Assembly: GCF_007483665.1 (NCBI RefSeq)
Contig: NZ_VIQO01000025.1
Coordinates: 174,080 to 238,079 of the forward strand
DNA: 64,000 nucleotides
From: Catellatospora sichuanensis
GTDB taxonomy: Bacteria > Actinomycetota > Actinomycetes > Mycobacteriales > Micromonosporaceae
Direction of reading: 5' to 3'
The notes below the pieces were generated by a model, which had not been told where the DNA came from, made no database searches, and was given only the letters and a program-made list of their open reading frames with translations. Of this stretch, positions 7,861 to 16,129 are shown piece after piece. A program made the position numbers and the translations under genes. The first letter of the stretch is position 1. Each line of letters begins with the position of its first letter.

Positions 7861-9002
7861 TGGGCGGGGTGTTGGGGGGTGCGCTGGTCGCGGCGGTTGG
7901 GAACGGGGTCGGCGGCCGGACGGGTGCTCGCGGCGGGGCCCGAGGGGGCGCGGCGGGCAAGGCGGCGGCGCACGGCACGGCCGCCCACACGCACGGCTGC
8001 GGCCGCGGGCTCGGCAGGAACGTCGTCCGACGCCGGGTCGGCGGCGGCAAGCACCTGGGGCGCGAGTGAGGGAAGGGGGCGGCGCGGAGCACGGCGGCGC
8101 AGTTGGAGGACGGCGACCGAGGCCAGGACGGCCAGGCCACCGGCGGCCTGGACGGGGCTGAGGCGCTCGCCATAGACCAGCACGGTGGTGGCCACCGTCA
8201 CGGCGGGCTCGGCGCAGGACAGGATCGCCGCGGCGGAGGCGCCGACGTCGCGTACGCCGACGAACATCCCGGCGATCGGGACGACCGTGGAGATCACGGC
8301 CAGCAGCACGATCCACACCCAGCCCGACGCCTGGTGCGGCGTGTGCAGGCTGCCGGTGGCCAGGCCCGCGGCGGCCAGGCTGACGGCCGCCGAGGTGCAG
8401 ACCACCGCGGTCACCGCGAAGATGTCCAGGCCGGCGGGCAGACCGGCGGAGACAGTCAGATAGAGGGCGTACGCCACCGCGGCGCCCAGCGCCAGCAGCA
8501 CTCCCCCGGTCGCGACCGAGCCGCCGACGCCGCCCGCGCCGAGCATCAGCAGCATGCCCGCCGCCGAGCAGGCCAGCGCAGCCAGCCTGCGGCGGTCCGG
8601 GCGCTCGCGGCGCAGTGCGATCGCCAGCACGGTGACCAGCGCCGGGTACGCGTACAGCAGCAGCGCCGTCAGCGAGGCGTCGATGCGGGCCAGCGCCCCG
8701 AAGTAGAACCCGGCCTGCAGCGCGTAACCGACCGCGCCGAGCCCGACGCAGACGGCCAGAGCCCGCCCGCGGGGCAGCGGCGCGCGCCGCCAGGCGACCA
8801 CGGCCCACAGCAGCACGGCCGCGAGCGCGAACCGGCCGGCCAGCATGGTCGGCACGTTGAACCCGGCCGCGTACGCCTGCTTGGCGAACACCGCCGACAT
8901 GCCGAATCCCGTCGCGGAGACGAGCACCAGCACGGTGCCACGCCGAACCGAGCGGGCTTGCGGCGTGCTCACGGCGGCGGGCGCGGCGACGGTGGTGGTC
9001 AT
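7854..9002 (-). CDS. EamA/DMT-family transporter
   Basis: A 382-residue drug/metabolite transporter with about ten membrane helices in two EamA repeats, starting near SATGFGMSAVFAKQAYAAG and continuing to about residue 290. A long Ala/Arg/Pro-rich cytoplasmic tail follows. The family exports amino acids or small metabolites. The start MTTTVAAP (9002) is chosen over one 30 bp upstream; neither has a clear ribosome-binding site. It is divergent from a LysR regulator 95 bp away, the usual layout for a regulator controlling its exporter. The tail reaches into repeat element copy 2. Confidence 0.85.
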   Translation of the reverse strand: MTTTVAAPAAVSTPQARSVRRGTVLVLVSATGFGMSAVFAKQAYAAGFNVPTMLAGRFALAAVLLWAVVAWRRAPLPRGRALAVCVGLGAVGYALQAGFYFGALARIDASLTALLLYAYPALVTVLAIALRRERPDRRRLAALACSAAGMLLMLGAGGVGGSVATGGVLLALGAAVAYALYLTVSAGLPAGLDIFAVTAVVCTSAAVSLAAAGLATGSLHTPHQASGWVWIVLLAVISTVVPIAGMFVGVRDVGASAAAILSCAEPAVTVATTVLVYGERLSPVQAAGGLAVLASVAVLQLRRRAPRRPLPSLAPQVLAAADPASDDVPAEPAAAAVRVGGRAVRRRLARRAPSGPAASTRPAADPVPNRRDQRTPQHPAQR

Positions 9003-9097
9003 GACACAGAACGGTAGGTCGGGTTCAGCCATCGAGGTAGCCTTGGTTTCCAGCGCTGTCCAAAGGCATTTCCTATAGATCGAACCGAGGGAGCACC

Positions 9098-10024
9098 TTG
9101 CTTTCGCTGCACCAGCTCCGCTGCTTCCTGGCCACTCTGGAGCACGGCTCGTTCACCGCCGCCGCGGGCGCCCTCGGCTATGCCCAGCCGTCGATCTCCG
9201 AGCAGGTCCGGCTGCTGGAGCAGCAGCTCGACACGACCCTGTTCCGGCGGGTCGGGCGGGGCCTGGTGCCGACCGAGGCGGCCCGGGCCCTGCAGCCGCA
9301 CGCGTCCGCCGCGCTGGCCGCCGTCGACGAGGCCGGGCGGGCCGTCGCCTCGGTGCGGGAGCTGCTGACCGGCACGGTGCGCTTCGGGGTGTTCCGCACC
9401 GCCCGGTTCTACCTCGCCGCCGACCTGGTCGCCGACGTGCTGCAGCGCCACCCCGGGGTGCGGATCGAGCTGGTCGGGCAGAACTCCGCCGAGGTCCTCG
9501 AGCACCTGCGCAAGGGCCGGCTGGAGGCGGCGGTGATCGCGCTGCCGGTCGAGGACGAGAACATGGTCGTCACCCCGGTGCTGCGCGACGAGCTGGTGTA
9601 CGTCAGCGCCGACCCGACCCGGCTGCACGCCCGGATCACGCCCGCCGATCTCGCCGCCGCCCAGCTGGTGCTGCCCGACGCGAGCTGGCGCGAGACCGAC
9701 ACCACCCGCCGCCAGCTCGCCCAGGCGGTGCAGCGCACCGGCCACCCGCTGCGTCCCCGGATCGAGGTGGAGGACACCGAGACGGCGCTGGACATCGCGG
9801 CCCGCGGCCTGGCCGACACGGTCACCTGGCGGGGCGTGCTGCACGGTCTTGGCGACCGGCTGCCCGCCGGGCTGGGCTGGGCCCCGTTGCGCCCGGCGAT
9901 GTACGAGACGTTCGCCGTGGTCCACCGGGAGGGCGAGCTCTCCCCCGCCAGCCGCGTGGTGGTCGACCTGGTCACCGCGCGGATGCGCGGCCTGGACCGG
10001 GCGATGCGGGCGCGCACCGGCTGA
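9098..10024 (+). CDS. LysR-family transcriptional regulator
   Basis: A 308-residue regulator. The winged helix-turn-helix is at residues 1-60 (LHQLRCFLATLEHGSFTAAA ... QPSISEQVRLLEQQL), followed by a substrate-binding effector domain starting about residue 90 (GTVRFGVFRTARFYLAADLV). The TTG start has GAGGGAG (9087-9093). It probably binds the 95-bp divergent region to control the EamA exporter and itself; the ligand is unknown. Confidence 0.92.
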   Translation: MLSLHQLRCFLATLEHGSFTAAAGALGYAQPSISEQVRLLEQQLDTTLFRRVGRGLVPTEAARALQPHASAALAAVDEAGRAVASVRELLTGTVRFGVFRTARFYLAADLVADVLQRHPGVRIELVGQNSAEVLEHLRKGRLEAAVIALPVEDENMVVTPVLRDELVYVSADPTRLHARITPADLAAAQLVLPDASWRETDTTRRQLAQAVQRTGHPLRPRIEVEDTETALDIAARGLADTVTWRGVLHGLGDRLPAGLGWAPLRPAMYETFAVVHREGELSPASRVVVDLVTARMRGLDRAMRARTG

Positions 10025-10126
10025 TCCGCGCCCGCCGCCGCGGGCGTCGTCCTTCGGCTCGCCACGGCGGACCGGCTCCGCTGTGCACTGCGCGGCGCAC
10101 CTTTGACCAGGCGAACACGGGGTCGT

Positions 10127-10145
10127 CATGGTGCCCGGCACCATG
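10127..10145. promoter_or_regulatory. 19-nt perfect palindrome, candidate operator
   Basis: CATGGTGCCCGGCACCATG is perfectly symmetric around one central base. It lies about 100 bp after the LysR stop and 190 bp before the peptidase gene. A CCTAG/CTAGG stem follows at 10156-10169. Whether these are protein sites or a terminator is unclear. Nothing else is seen in the 307-bp gap apart from likely promoter sequence near 10235-10270. Confidence 0.35.
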
Positions 10146-10331
10146 GCTAGACCGTCCTAGGCTGCTAGGTGAGTGGCTCGATCGGTGGAGCGAGGCGTCG
10201 CCGTCCACACCGGATCACGACAAGCTGCGTGACACTTTGCTATCTAGCGTCACATTTCTATGTGTGGTAGAAATCTTCCCATCGCTGCGCAGCGGACGGC
10301 ATTTAACTCCAACACCCCCAGGAGAATCCCC

Positions 10332-10829
10332 ATGTCCCGCTTCGTACCCCGGGCCCTCACCGTGGTCGTCGCCGGCGTCATCGCGTCCGTGCTGGCGTTC
10401 GCCAGTCCCGCGCATGCCGCTACGTTCCTCACCCACTCGCAGGCGGCCTCGCAGCTGAGCGCAGCCGGCATCACCTGGTCCTCGAGCGGCAACTGCAGCA
10501 ACCGCAACAACGCCAGCTGCACCTCGTTCACCGACGTCCGCCAGGTCACCATCAACGGCATCAAGACGCTCAAGAGCGCCAGCGGCTGCGCCATCAACAT
10601 CACCGCAGGCACCGAGACCGGCCACTCCTCCGGCACCTACAGCCACTGGAACGGCTACAAGCTCGACATCAGCAAGTACGCGTGCATCGGCAACTACATC
10701 AAGGCCCACTTCACCTACGTCGGCTACATCTCCGGCTGGGGCTACCAGTACCGCTCCGGTGCCGGCAACCTCTACACCGACGAGGGCAACCACTGGGACA
10801 TCCTGTTCTACAACTGCGGCGGCTGCTGA
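10332..10829 (+). CDS. Small secreted LAS/M15-type metallopeptidase candidate
   Basis: A 165-residue protein with a clear signal peptide ending PAHA (about residue 29). The mature part contains H105 and D112 in SHWNGYKLD (HxxGxxxD) and E151 and H154 in EGNHWD (ExxH). This is the zinc-ligand and base pattern of the LAS group (D-Ala-D-Ala carboxypeptidases and related peptidoglycan peptidases). It also has several Cys (NCSN, SCTS, SGCA, YAC, NCGGC) likely forming disulfides. A cell-wall role is inferred. The ATG has AGGAGA upstream. A 13-bp terminator follows. Confidence 0.7.
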   Translation: MSRFVPRALTVVVAGVIASVLAFASPAHAATFLTHSQAASQLSAAGITWSSSGNCSNRNNASCTSFTDVRQVTINGIKTLKSASGCAINITAGTETGHSSGTYSHWNGYKLDISKYACIGNYIKAHFTYVGYISGWGYQYRSGAGNLYTDEGNHWDILFYNCGGC

Positions 10830-10840
10830 CCAACGCTGCC

Positions 10841-10873
10841 GGACCCGTGCCGCCCCTCCCGCGGCACGGGTCC
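10841..10873. terminator. Bidirectional hairpin terminator
   Basis: GGACCCGTGCCGC (10841-10853) pairs perfectly with GCGGCACGGGTCC (10861-10873) around CCCTCCC. It lies between the stop codons of two convergent genes (10829 and 10888) and can serve both. Confidence 0.85.
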
Positions 10874-10887
10874 GACCCGCCGGGACC

Positions 10888-11976
10888 TCAGCGGACGTCG
10901 GCGACCGGCCCGTCGGGCACCAGGAAGATCTCCTTGTTCTCGGCGACGAAGAGCAGGTCGTGGGTGCCCGGCACGTAGCTGCCGCCCTCCACCGAGGCGT
11001 TGCCCGCCGCCGATGCGAACGTGTCGGTGTGCACCGGCTTGCCGCTCATCGCCTTGCGCAGGAAAGCGTCCCCGGTCAGCGCCGGATCGGCCGCGAACAC
11101 CCAGTACCGGGAGTGGCCGGCCAGGGTCAGCCGGGTCCGGTCGTCGGAGACGGTGCTGACCGAGATCTTGTTCACCGCGTGGTCGAACTTCGTCACCGGC
11201 AGCAGGGCGACCGGCGCGTTGCGCTCGGCGGGCAGCACCGCCCGGTACACCGGGGAGTTGGTGGTCTTGGCGAAGATGTAGAGCTCGCCGTCCAGCCAGA
11301 GCATCGCCTCGGCGTTGCGGGTCCTGCACCCCGGGGCCGGGTCGGGAAAAGCCAGGGGATACTTCGCGGTCACCACGAACGGGTCGTCGGTGTCCGGCTC
11401 GGGCTCCAGAGTGCGGTAGAGATACTGCTTGCTCACGCAGTCGTTCGCCCCGATGTCGCCGATCCACAGGTTGTCGTCGTCGTCGATGACGACGTCCTCC
11501 CAGTCGGTATTGGCCCCGTCGAAGACCTGCGCGAACGGGAAGTTCTCCCCGCGGCGTACGGGATGGGACTGCGCGTCCTCGCCGAGCCGGATGGTCCACA
11601 GCGCGGCCCGCGGCCGCTGCGTGGTGGCGCCGCCCCCGTCGCGCAGCCAGTAGAAGACCCCGGGATGCCGGCGGCTGGCCACCAGACCCGAGGCCTCGCT
11701 GGCGGGCAGGTCGGCGGTGTGGATGGCGATCGGCTGCCCGGCCTTGGCGGCGGCGCCGGGCACCAGGCGCGACGGACTCTCCGCGAACGGTGCGGCGGGC
11801 TCGGCGGTCTGTGCGGCCGGCGACACGGCGGTCTCCCCCGACGCGGCCGGATCCGGCGCGCCGGCAGCGGCCGGATCCGGCTTGCCGGGCCACGGCCGAC
11901 TGTCCGGGTCGGGGGCCGACAACAGCGCCACAGCCGTCGCCAGCACCGCCGCCGCAAGGAGCACGAATCGCTTCAT
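10888..11976 (-). CDS. Secreted beta-propeller-like protein
   Basis: A 362-residue protein with an N-terminal signal/anchor (MKRFVLLAAAVLATAVALL) and a Pro/Ala-rich linker to about residue 80. The globular domain shows propeller-type strands: SGLVASRRHPGVFYWLRDGG, WEDVVIDDDDNLWIGDIGAN, RNAEAMLWLDGELYIFAKT and NASVEGGSYVPGTHDLLFVA. Acidic loops such as DDDDN suggest metal binding. No enzymatic motif is certain. The start at 11976 matches the signal peptide; an in-frame TTG at 12009 would add 11 residues. It is divergent from the lipoprotein gene at 12040. Confidence 0.75.
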   Translation of the reverse strand: MKRFVLLAAAVLATAVALLSAPDPDSRPWPGKPDPAAAGAPDPAASGETAVSPAAQTAEPAAPFAESPSRLVPGAAAKAGQPIAIHTADLPASEASGLVASRRHPGVFYWLRDGGGATTQRPRAALWTIRLGEDAQSHPVRRGENFPFAQVFDGANTDWEDVVIDDDDNLWIGDIGANDCVSKQYLYRTLEPEPDTDDPFVVTAKYPLAFPDPAPGCRTRNAEAMLWLDGELYIFAKTTNSPVYRAVLPAERNAPVALLPVTKFDHAVNKISVSTVSDDRTRLTLAGHSRYWVFAADPALTGDAFLRKAMSGKPVHTDTFASAAGNASVEGGSYVPGTHDLLFVAENKEIFLVPDGPVADVR

Positions 11977-12039
11977 ACCCTCTAAACGGGGCAAACCACC
12001 CAGACGCAACCGGCAGGCGCGGCACGGCGTCTACCCAAC

Positions 12040-12738
12040 ATGACGATCCCTCGCTCGCACGGCCGCCTGCTCGCGGCGATCCTGCTCGCCACCGCGCTCG
12101 CCGGATGCGCGGGCCAGCGCGACCAGGCAGGCGCCGCACCGGGCGGCCCCGGGACACCGCCCGCCTCCGGCGCCGCTGACGGCAGCCCCGCAGTCGAGAC
12201 ACCGCGCTCACGGCTGCCGCACGACACCTCGGGCACACCCACCGCGGGCTGCCGCGAGGGCCGCCCCATGCCCAGCTCGTACCAGACCCAGGGCATGGAC
12301 GTGTACCCGGCCAACGGCCCGCTGCTCGACGCCCTCGACCGCATCTCGGCGGCCGGGAACAGCCGATTTCAGAAGTCCTTCGCCGGGGTGCAGATCGTGG
12401 AGGACCGCGGTGAGGGAGCCGTCCACCGGGTGCCCGACGCCGCGTTCGACACCTTCATCATGAAAGAGGCCGGCGCCGACATCTGCCTCTACCTGCGCGA
12501 CGCCCGCTTCAGCGCGGCCACGCTGACCGCCTTCGGCGATCGCATCTCCGCCGACTTCGCCTACTGGCGCAAACGGGGCATCAACGTCAACTCCGTCGGC
12601 GGCAAGGGCCAGGGATCGGGGATCACCGTCGGCGTGGCCGCCGAGGACATCGACGAAGCCCGGGTCGAGCTGCCGAAACGGTACGGCACCCGGATCCCGA
12701 TCACGATCGAGGAGCAGGGTCCGATCAGAGCGTTATGA
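12040..12738 (+). CDS. Lipoprotein, function unknown
   Basis: A 232-residue protein with a short basic N-terminus, a hydrophobic core and lipobox ALAGC (Cys about residue 23). A Gly/Pro/Ala linker precedes a mixed alpha/beta C-terminal domain ending in VELPKRYGTRIPITIEEQG. No family is recognised. It should be anchored on the outer membrane face. It starts 63 bp from the divergent propeller-like gene, so they share a promoter region. Confidence 0.7.
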   Translation: MTIPRSHGRLLAAILLATALAGCAGQRDQAGAAPGGPGTPPASGAADGSPAVETPRSRLPHDTSGTPTAGCREGRPMPSSYQTQGMDVYPANGPLLDALDRISAAGNSRFQKSFAGVQIVEDRGEGAVHRVPDAAFDTFIMKEAGADICLYLRDARFSAATLTAFGDRISADFAYWRKRGINVNSVGGKGQGSGITVGVAAEDIDEARVELPKRYGTRIPITIEEQGPIRAL

Positions 12739-12802
12739 AGCGGTGGCAGGCGTCACCGGCCCTGCACGGGCGGCCCGGCCGAGCAGGCGGCACACTTCGG
12801 GG

Positions 12803-13462
12803 GTGACCGACACCGCTGTTGACTTCGTCCGCTCGTACGCCGCGCTCGCCCCGGTGCCCTTCCTGCCGGAGCTCAAGCTGCACCAGGCCGACGAGCCGAT
12901 CGGCCTGTGGGAGCTGACCGAGGGCGAGTACCGCAGCGAGCAGCCGCCGCCGTTCTGGGCCTTCGCCTGGGCCGGCGGGCAGGCGCTGGCCCGTCACCTG
13001 TTCGACCACCCGGAGACGGTGGCGGGCAAGCGGGTGCTGGACATGGCCGCGGGCTCCGGGCTGGTCGCGGTCGCCGCGGCGTTGACCGGGGCGGCGTCGG
13101 TGCGCGCGGTGGACATCGACCCGCTGTCGGCCGCCGCGATCGGGCTCAACGCCGCGGCCAACGGCGCGCAGGTGTCCGTGGACCAGGCCGACATCCTGGG
13201 CGGCGACGCCGCCGATGCCGAGATCGTGCTGGCCGGGGACGTGTTCTACAGCCAGGCGATGGCCGACCGGATGCTCGGTTTCCTGCGCCGGGCGGCCAAG
13301 AACGGCGCGCGGGTGCTGGTCGGCGACCCGGACCGGGCGTTCCTGCCCAAGCCGCTGTTCCGCGAGGTGGCCGCCTATGACGTGCCGGTGCCGTTCGCAC
13401 TGGAGAGCGTGACGGTCAAGCACACCCGGGTATGGGAGCTGCGCGGGCCGGCGAAGGCCTGA
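12803..13462 (+). CDS. SAM-dependent methyltransferase (ETFB-KMT/PrmA-like)
   Basis: A 219-residue class I methyltransferase. Motif I is VLDMAAGSGLVAVAAA (about residues 78-93), followed by the acidic SAM-ribose residues in RAVDIDP, and motif IV AEIVLAGDVFY. The N-terminal FWAFAWAGGQALARHL is typical of the protein-lysine methyltransferase group that includes ETFB lysine methyltransferase and PrmA-like enzymes. A protein-lysine substrate is likely but not shown. The GTG at 12803 is chosen because upstream codons encode low-complexity sequence. It is convergent with the TetR gene, 1 bp apart. Confidence 0.82.
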   Translation: MTDTAVDFVRSYAALAPVPFLPELKLHQADEPIGLWELTEGEYRSEQPPPFWAFAWAGGQALARHLFDHPETVAGKRVLDMAAGSGLVAVAAALTGAASVRAVDIDPLSAAAIGLNAAANGAQVSVDQADILGGDAADAEIVLAGDVFYSQAMADRMLGFLRRAAKNGARVLVGDPDRAFLPKPLFREVAAYDVPVPFALESVTVKHTRVWELRGPAKA

Positions 13463-13463
13463 C

Positions 13464-14054
13464 TCACCGCTGCGGCACGCCGAGGCCGCTGAGGATCAGC
13501 AGCCACACGCCCTCGTACGCGGCCTTGATGTCGGGGTCGTTCCACTCGGCGATGTGCGCGGGATTGTGGAAGCGGCTGGTGGCGTCGAACACGGCCCGGC
13601 CCATCCGGAACGGATCGCCGACCGTGAAGTCGCCGCGGCCCACCCCGTCGGCGATGATCTCGCCGAGCTGCGCCGCCAGCGCGTTGACGTGCGCCTGGAC
13701 CACCTCGTCGGCCTCCAGCGCCAGGTGGTAGTACGTGGTGAACAGCTCCGGCTCGTCGCGCGCCCGGCTCTGCTTGGCGTCGCACAGGGCGTCCAGCCAC
13801 CGGCGCAGCCGCGGCTGGGCGGGGCCGCGCTCGGCGGCGATCACGGCCAGCGGCTCGGACAGCCGCGCGAGCCAGCGCTCGGCGACCGCGTTGCGCAGCG
13901 CGGCCTTGCTGGGGAAATGCCGGTACACGGTGCCGTGGCTGACGTTGAGCGCGCGCGCGACGTCGACGACGTTGGCCTTCGCCGGCCCGTAGCGGCGGAG
14001 GGCCTCCTCCGCCGCTTCCAGGATCCGGTCAGGTGTGAGCGGAGCATCTGCCAT
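13464..14054 (-). CDS. TetR-family transcriptional regulator
   Basis: A 196-residue regulator with the TetR N-terminal helix-turn-helix (ILEAAEEALRRYG ... VVDVARALNVSHGTVYRHF, residues 10-48). The C-terminal ligand domain is typical of the family. It is transcribed 13 bp downstream of the aldo-keto reductase gene, so the two form an operon. The inverted repeat at the operon promoter is the probable operator, giving autoregulation. Confidence 0.9.
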   Translation of the reverse strand: MADAPLTPDRILEAAEEALRRYGPAKANVVDVARALNVSHGTVYRHFPSKAALRNAVAERWLARLSEPLAVIAAERGPAQPRLRRWLDALCDAKQSRARDEPELFTTYYHLALEADEVVQAHVNALAAQLGEIIADGVGRGDFTVGDPFRMGRAVFDATSRFHNPAHIAEWNDPDIKAAYEGVWLLILSGLGVPQR

Positions 14055-14067
14055 AACGAGGCAGACC

Positions 14068-15078
14068 TTACCTCTCGCTGTCGAGCGCCGACATCGAATG
14101 CGGGTCGTAGCGGTCTCCGGAGACCGATCCGGCCGGTACGGCCGAGGCGATCCGGGCCAGGTCGGTCTCGGTCAGCACGACCGGCAGCGCGCCCAGCGAC
14201 TCCTCCAGCCGCGCCCGGGTGCGCGCGCCGACCAGCGGCACGATGTCGTCGCCCTGGGCCGACACCCAGGCCACCGCGATCTGCGCGACGCTGGCGCCCT
14301 TGTCCTGACCGACCTCGCGCAGCGCGTCGACCAGGGCCAGGTTGCGGTCCAGGTGGTCGCCGGCGAAGCGGGGCAGGTGGCCGCGGAAGTCCCCGGCCAC
14401 GGTGGCGCGGTCGCGGGACCAGTGGCCCGACAGCAGGCCGCGGGACAGCACCCCGTACGCGGTGATGCCGATGCCGAGTTCGCGGGCGGTGGGCAGGATG
14501 TCGGCCTCGATGCCGCGGGAGATCAGCGAGTACTCGATCTGCAGGTCGGCGATCGGGTGCACGGCGGCGGCCCGGCGCAGCGTGGACGCGCCGACCTCGG
14601 ACAGGCCGATGTGTCGCACGTAGCCCGCCTTGACCAGGTCGGCGAGCGCCCCGACGGTCTCCTCGATGGGCACGTTCGGGTCGAGCCGGGCCGGGCGGTA
14701 GATGTCGACGTGGTCGGTGCCCAGGCGCTTGAGGGTGTACGCGAGGAAGTTCTTGATCGCGACCGGCCGGGTGTCGACGCCGTTCCAGCCGCCCGCGGCG
14801 TCGCGCAGCGCGCCGAACTTGACGCTGATGACGGCGTTGTCGCGGTGGCGGCCCTTGAGCGCGTCGCGCAGCAGCAGCTCGTTGTGGCCCATGCCGTAGA
14901 AGTCACCGGTGTCGAGCAGGGTGATCCCGGCGTCGAGGGCGGCGTGGATCGTGGCGATGCTCTCCGCCTCGTCGGCGGGGCCGTACAGGTCGGACATGCC
15001 CATCAGGCCGAGCCCCAGAGCGGAGACGCGCGGGCCGGAGGTGCCCAGACTGCGAAGTTTCATGATGTCGGTAGCCAT
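14068..15078 (-). CDS. Aldo-keto reductase, catalytic His replaced
   Basis: A 336-residue NADPH-dependent reductase of the AKR (beta/alpha)8 family. The Asp and Tyr of the tetrad are in LLDTGDFYGMG and the Lys in ISVKFG. The fourth position, usually His in a YxxHRxD motif, reads YRPARLDP, so His is Ala; this change also occurs in other actinomycete members and may alter chemistry. The cofactor loop is VPLVGARTRARLEE. The ATG at 15078 coincides with the predicted transcription start, so translation is probably leaderless; an internal ATG (15063) is the alternative. TetR gene downstream. Confidence 0.88.
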   Translation of the reverse strand: MATDIMKLRSLGTSGPRVSALGLGLMGMSDLYGPADEAESIATIHAALDAGITLLDTGDFYGMGHNELLLRDALKGRHRDNAVISVKFGALRDAAGGWNGVDTRPVAIKNFLAYTLKRLGTDHVDIYRPARLDPNVPIEETVGALADLVKAGYVRHIGLSEVGASTLRRAAAVHPIADLQIEYSLISRGIEADILPTARELGIGITAYGVLSRGLLSGHWSRDRATVAGDFRGHLPRFAGDHLDRNLALVDALREVGQDKGASVAQIAVAWVSAQGDDIVPLVGARTRARLEESLGALPVVLTETDLARIASAVPAGSVSGDRYDPHSMSALDSER

Positions 15079-15084
15079 GCCGAT

Positions 15085-15130
15085 ACGATACGACTGACAG
15101 ATGACAGATTTCAAGTTTTGTCATTCGTAT
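15085..15130 (-). promoter_or_regulatory. Promoter and operator of the AKR-tetR operon
   Basis: Read on the minus strand, -35 TTGAAA (15114-15109) and -10 TATCGT (15090-15085) are 18 bp apart, placing the start of transcription at about 15078. ATACGACTGACA (15088-15099) and TGTCATTCGTAT (15119-15130) form an inverted repeat matching at 11 of 12 positions that brackets the promoter. This is a likely TetR site. Confidence 0.6.
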
Positions 15131-15830
15131 AGTGAGCGCGGTCACCTTCACCTGGCGATCCGCGCCGCAGGCGCTCCCTGCGGTGGACCCGCCGCGACAA
15201 CCGGCGGCCCGGCCTGGGCACGGGCAGGTCGCCGTACCGGTCCCGGACGTCCCGGCGATACGCCCAGGCCTCGTGCCAGACGTGCAGGTAGACGCCGCGG
15301 GTGAAGTAGCGGCCCGGCCCGGTGATCGGATAGCCGTCATGGTCGTGGTAGAGCCACCACACCGGCAGCACGCTGAACACGACGTAGTTGAGCCCGACCA
15401 GCGGCAGGTAGAGCGGCCCCAGCAGGCGCGCCTGCCGTACGTGCAGGTCTTCGTGGCGCTCGTTGGCCGGGGTGCCACCGGCGATCACGTTGCCCAGCGT
15501 GGTGGCGTACCCCCGCATGGCCTGCTCGTGGATGTCGATCCGGCCGCGACGGCAGCAGCGCGGCGGGTCCAGGTGGTGCCCGCGGGCCAGGTTGACGGCC
15601 AGGAAGCCCGCCCCGGCGATGGTGTTGGCCAGGCTCCAGCTGTGGTCGACCGCGAACAGCGCCACCCCGCGCAGGTTCGGCGGATATGCCCGCACCCGCC
15701 CGACCGCCCACCCGTACGGCACCGCGACCACGGCGACCGCTCCGGCGGCGACCACGGCCCCGCCCGTACCCAGCAGGAATCCGGCCACGGCAGCCACCGC
15801 GACCTGGATCAGCGCCGACAGCGCCCCCAC
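15111..15830 (-). CDS. Membrane protein with HExxH motif
   Basis: A 239-residue protein with two hydrophobic N-terminal segments (about residues 5-45), another around residues 57-80, and one after the motif (LLGPLYLPLVGLNYVVFSVLPVWWL). It contains HEDLH, an HExxH zincin-like motif, followed by VRQARLLGP. A membrane metallopeptidase is possible, but no third ligand was identified and the role is unknown. The C-terminal tail is strongly basic. Its stop lies inside the AKR promoter region. Confidence 0.65.
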   Translation of the reverse strand: MGALSALIQVAVAAVAGFLLGTGGAVVAAGAVAVVAVPYGWAVGRVRAYPPNLRGVALFAVDHSWSLANTIAGAGFLAVNLARGHHLDPPRCCRRGRIDIHEQAMRGYATTLGNVIAGGTPANERHEDLHVRQARLLGPLYLPLVGLNYVVFSVLPVWWLYHDHDGYPITGPGRYFTRGVYLHVWHEAWAYRRDVRDRYGDLPVPRPGRRLSRRVHRRERLRRGSPGEGDRAHYTNDKT

Positions 15831-15886
15831 CGCATACGCCCCTATACGCGCACCCTACCCACCCGCCCCCACCCCCGGACGGTCTC

Positions 15887-15961
15887 GATCATCCGACTTG
15901 CCTGGCAATCGGGCGTATCTTGGCGCGGCATTCGCCCACGTGCCAGGCAAGTCGGATGATC
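15887..15961. repeat. 21-bp perfect inverted repeat
   Basis: The arm at 15887-15907 (beginning GATCATCCGACTTGCC) is exactly reverse-complementary to 15941-15961. The 33-nt spacer contains a further GGGCG/CGCCC stem (15911-15915, 15933-15937). It sits between two minus-strand units, next to a gene-fragment scar, and resembles the long hairpins at 866, 45303 and 58883 in design but not in sequence. Confidence 0.8.
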
Positions 15962-15972
15962 ATCACGCGGGT

Positions 15973-16122
15973 TCAGCCCTCGCGGTGAGTGGTGGGGCCT
16001 TCGCCGGGCGGGGCGGGGGCGTACTTGTCGCACTTCTTCATGGCGGCCTGGAACTCCGGGTCGTCGAGGCTCATGCCGGGCTGGTTGCCGTCAGCCTGGC
16101 TGCCCTCGTCGGTCGGCGCAGA
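15973..16122 (-). pseudogene. C-terminal fragment of a hypothetical protein
   Basis: The minus-strand frame ending at 15973 encodes a natural-looking C-terminus, QPGMSLDDPEFQAAMKKC then DKYAPAPPGEGP. Such tails close secreted hypothetical proteins in related actinomycetes (recognised from memory, not searched). Upstream of about 16122 the frame becomes the antisense of the histidine-kinase remnant and loses protein character, so only the end of the gene survives. Confidence 0.45.
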
Positions 16123-16129
16123 ACCTGGC

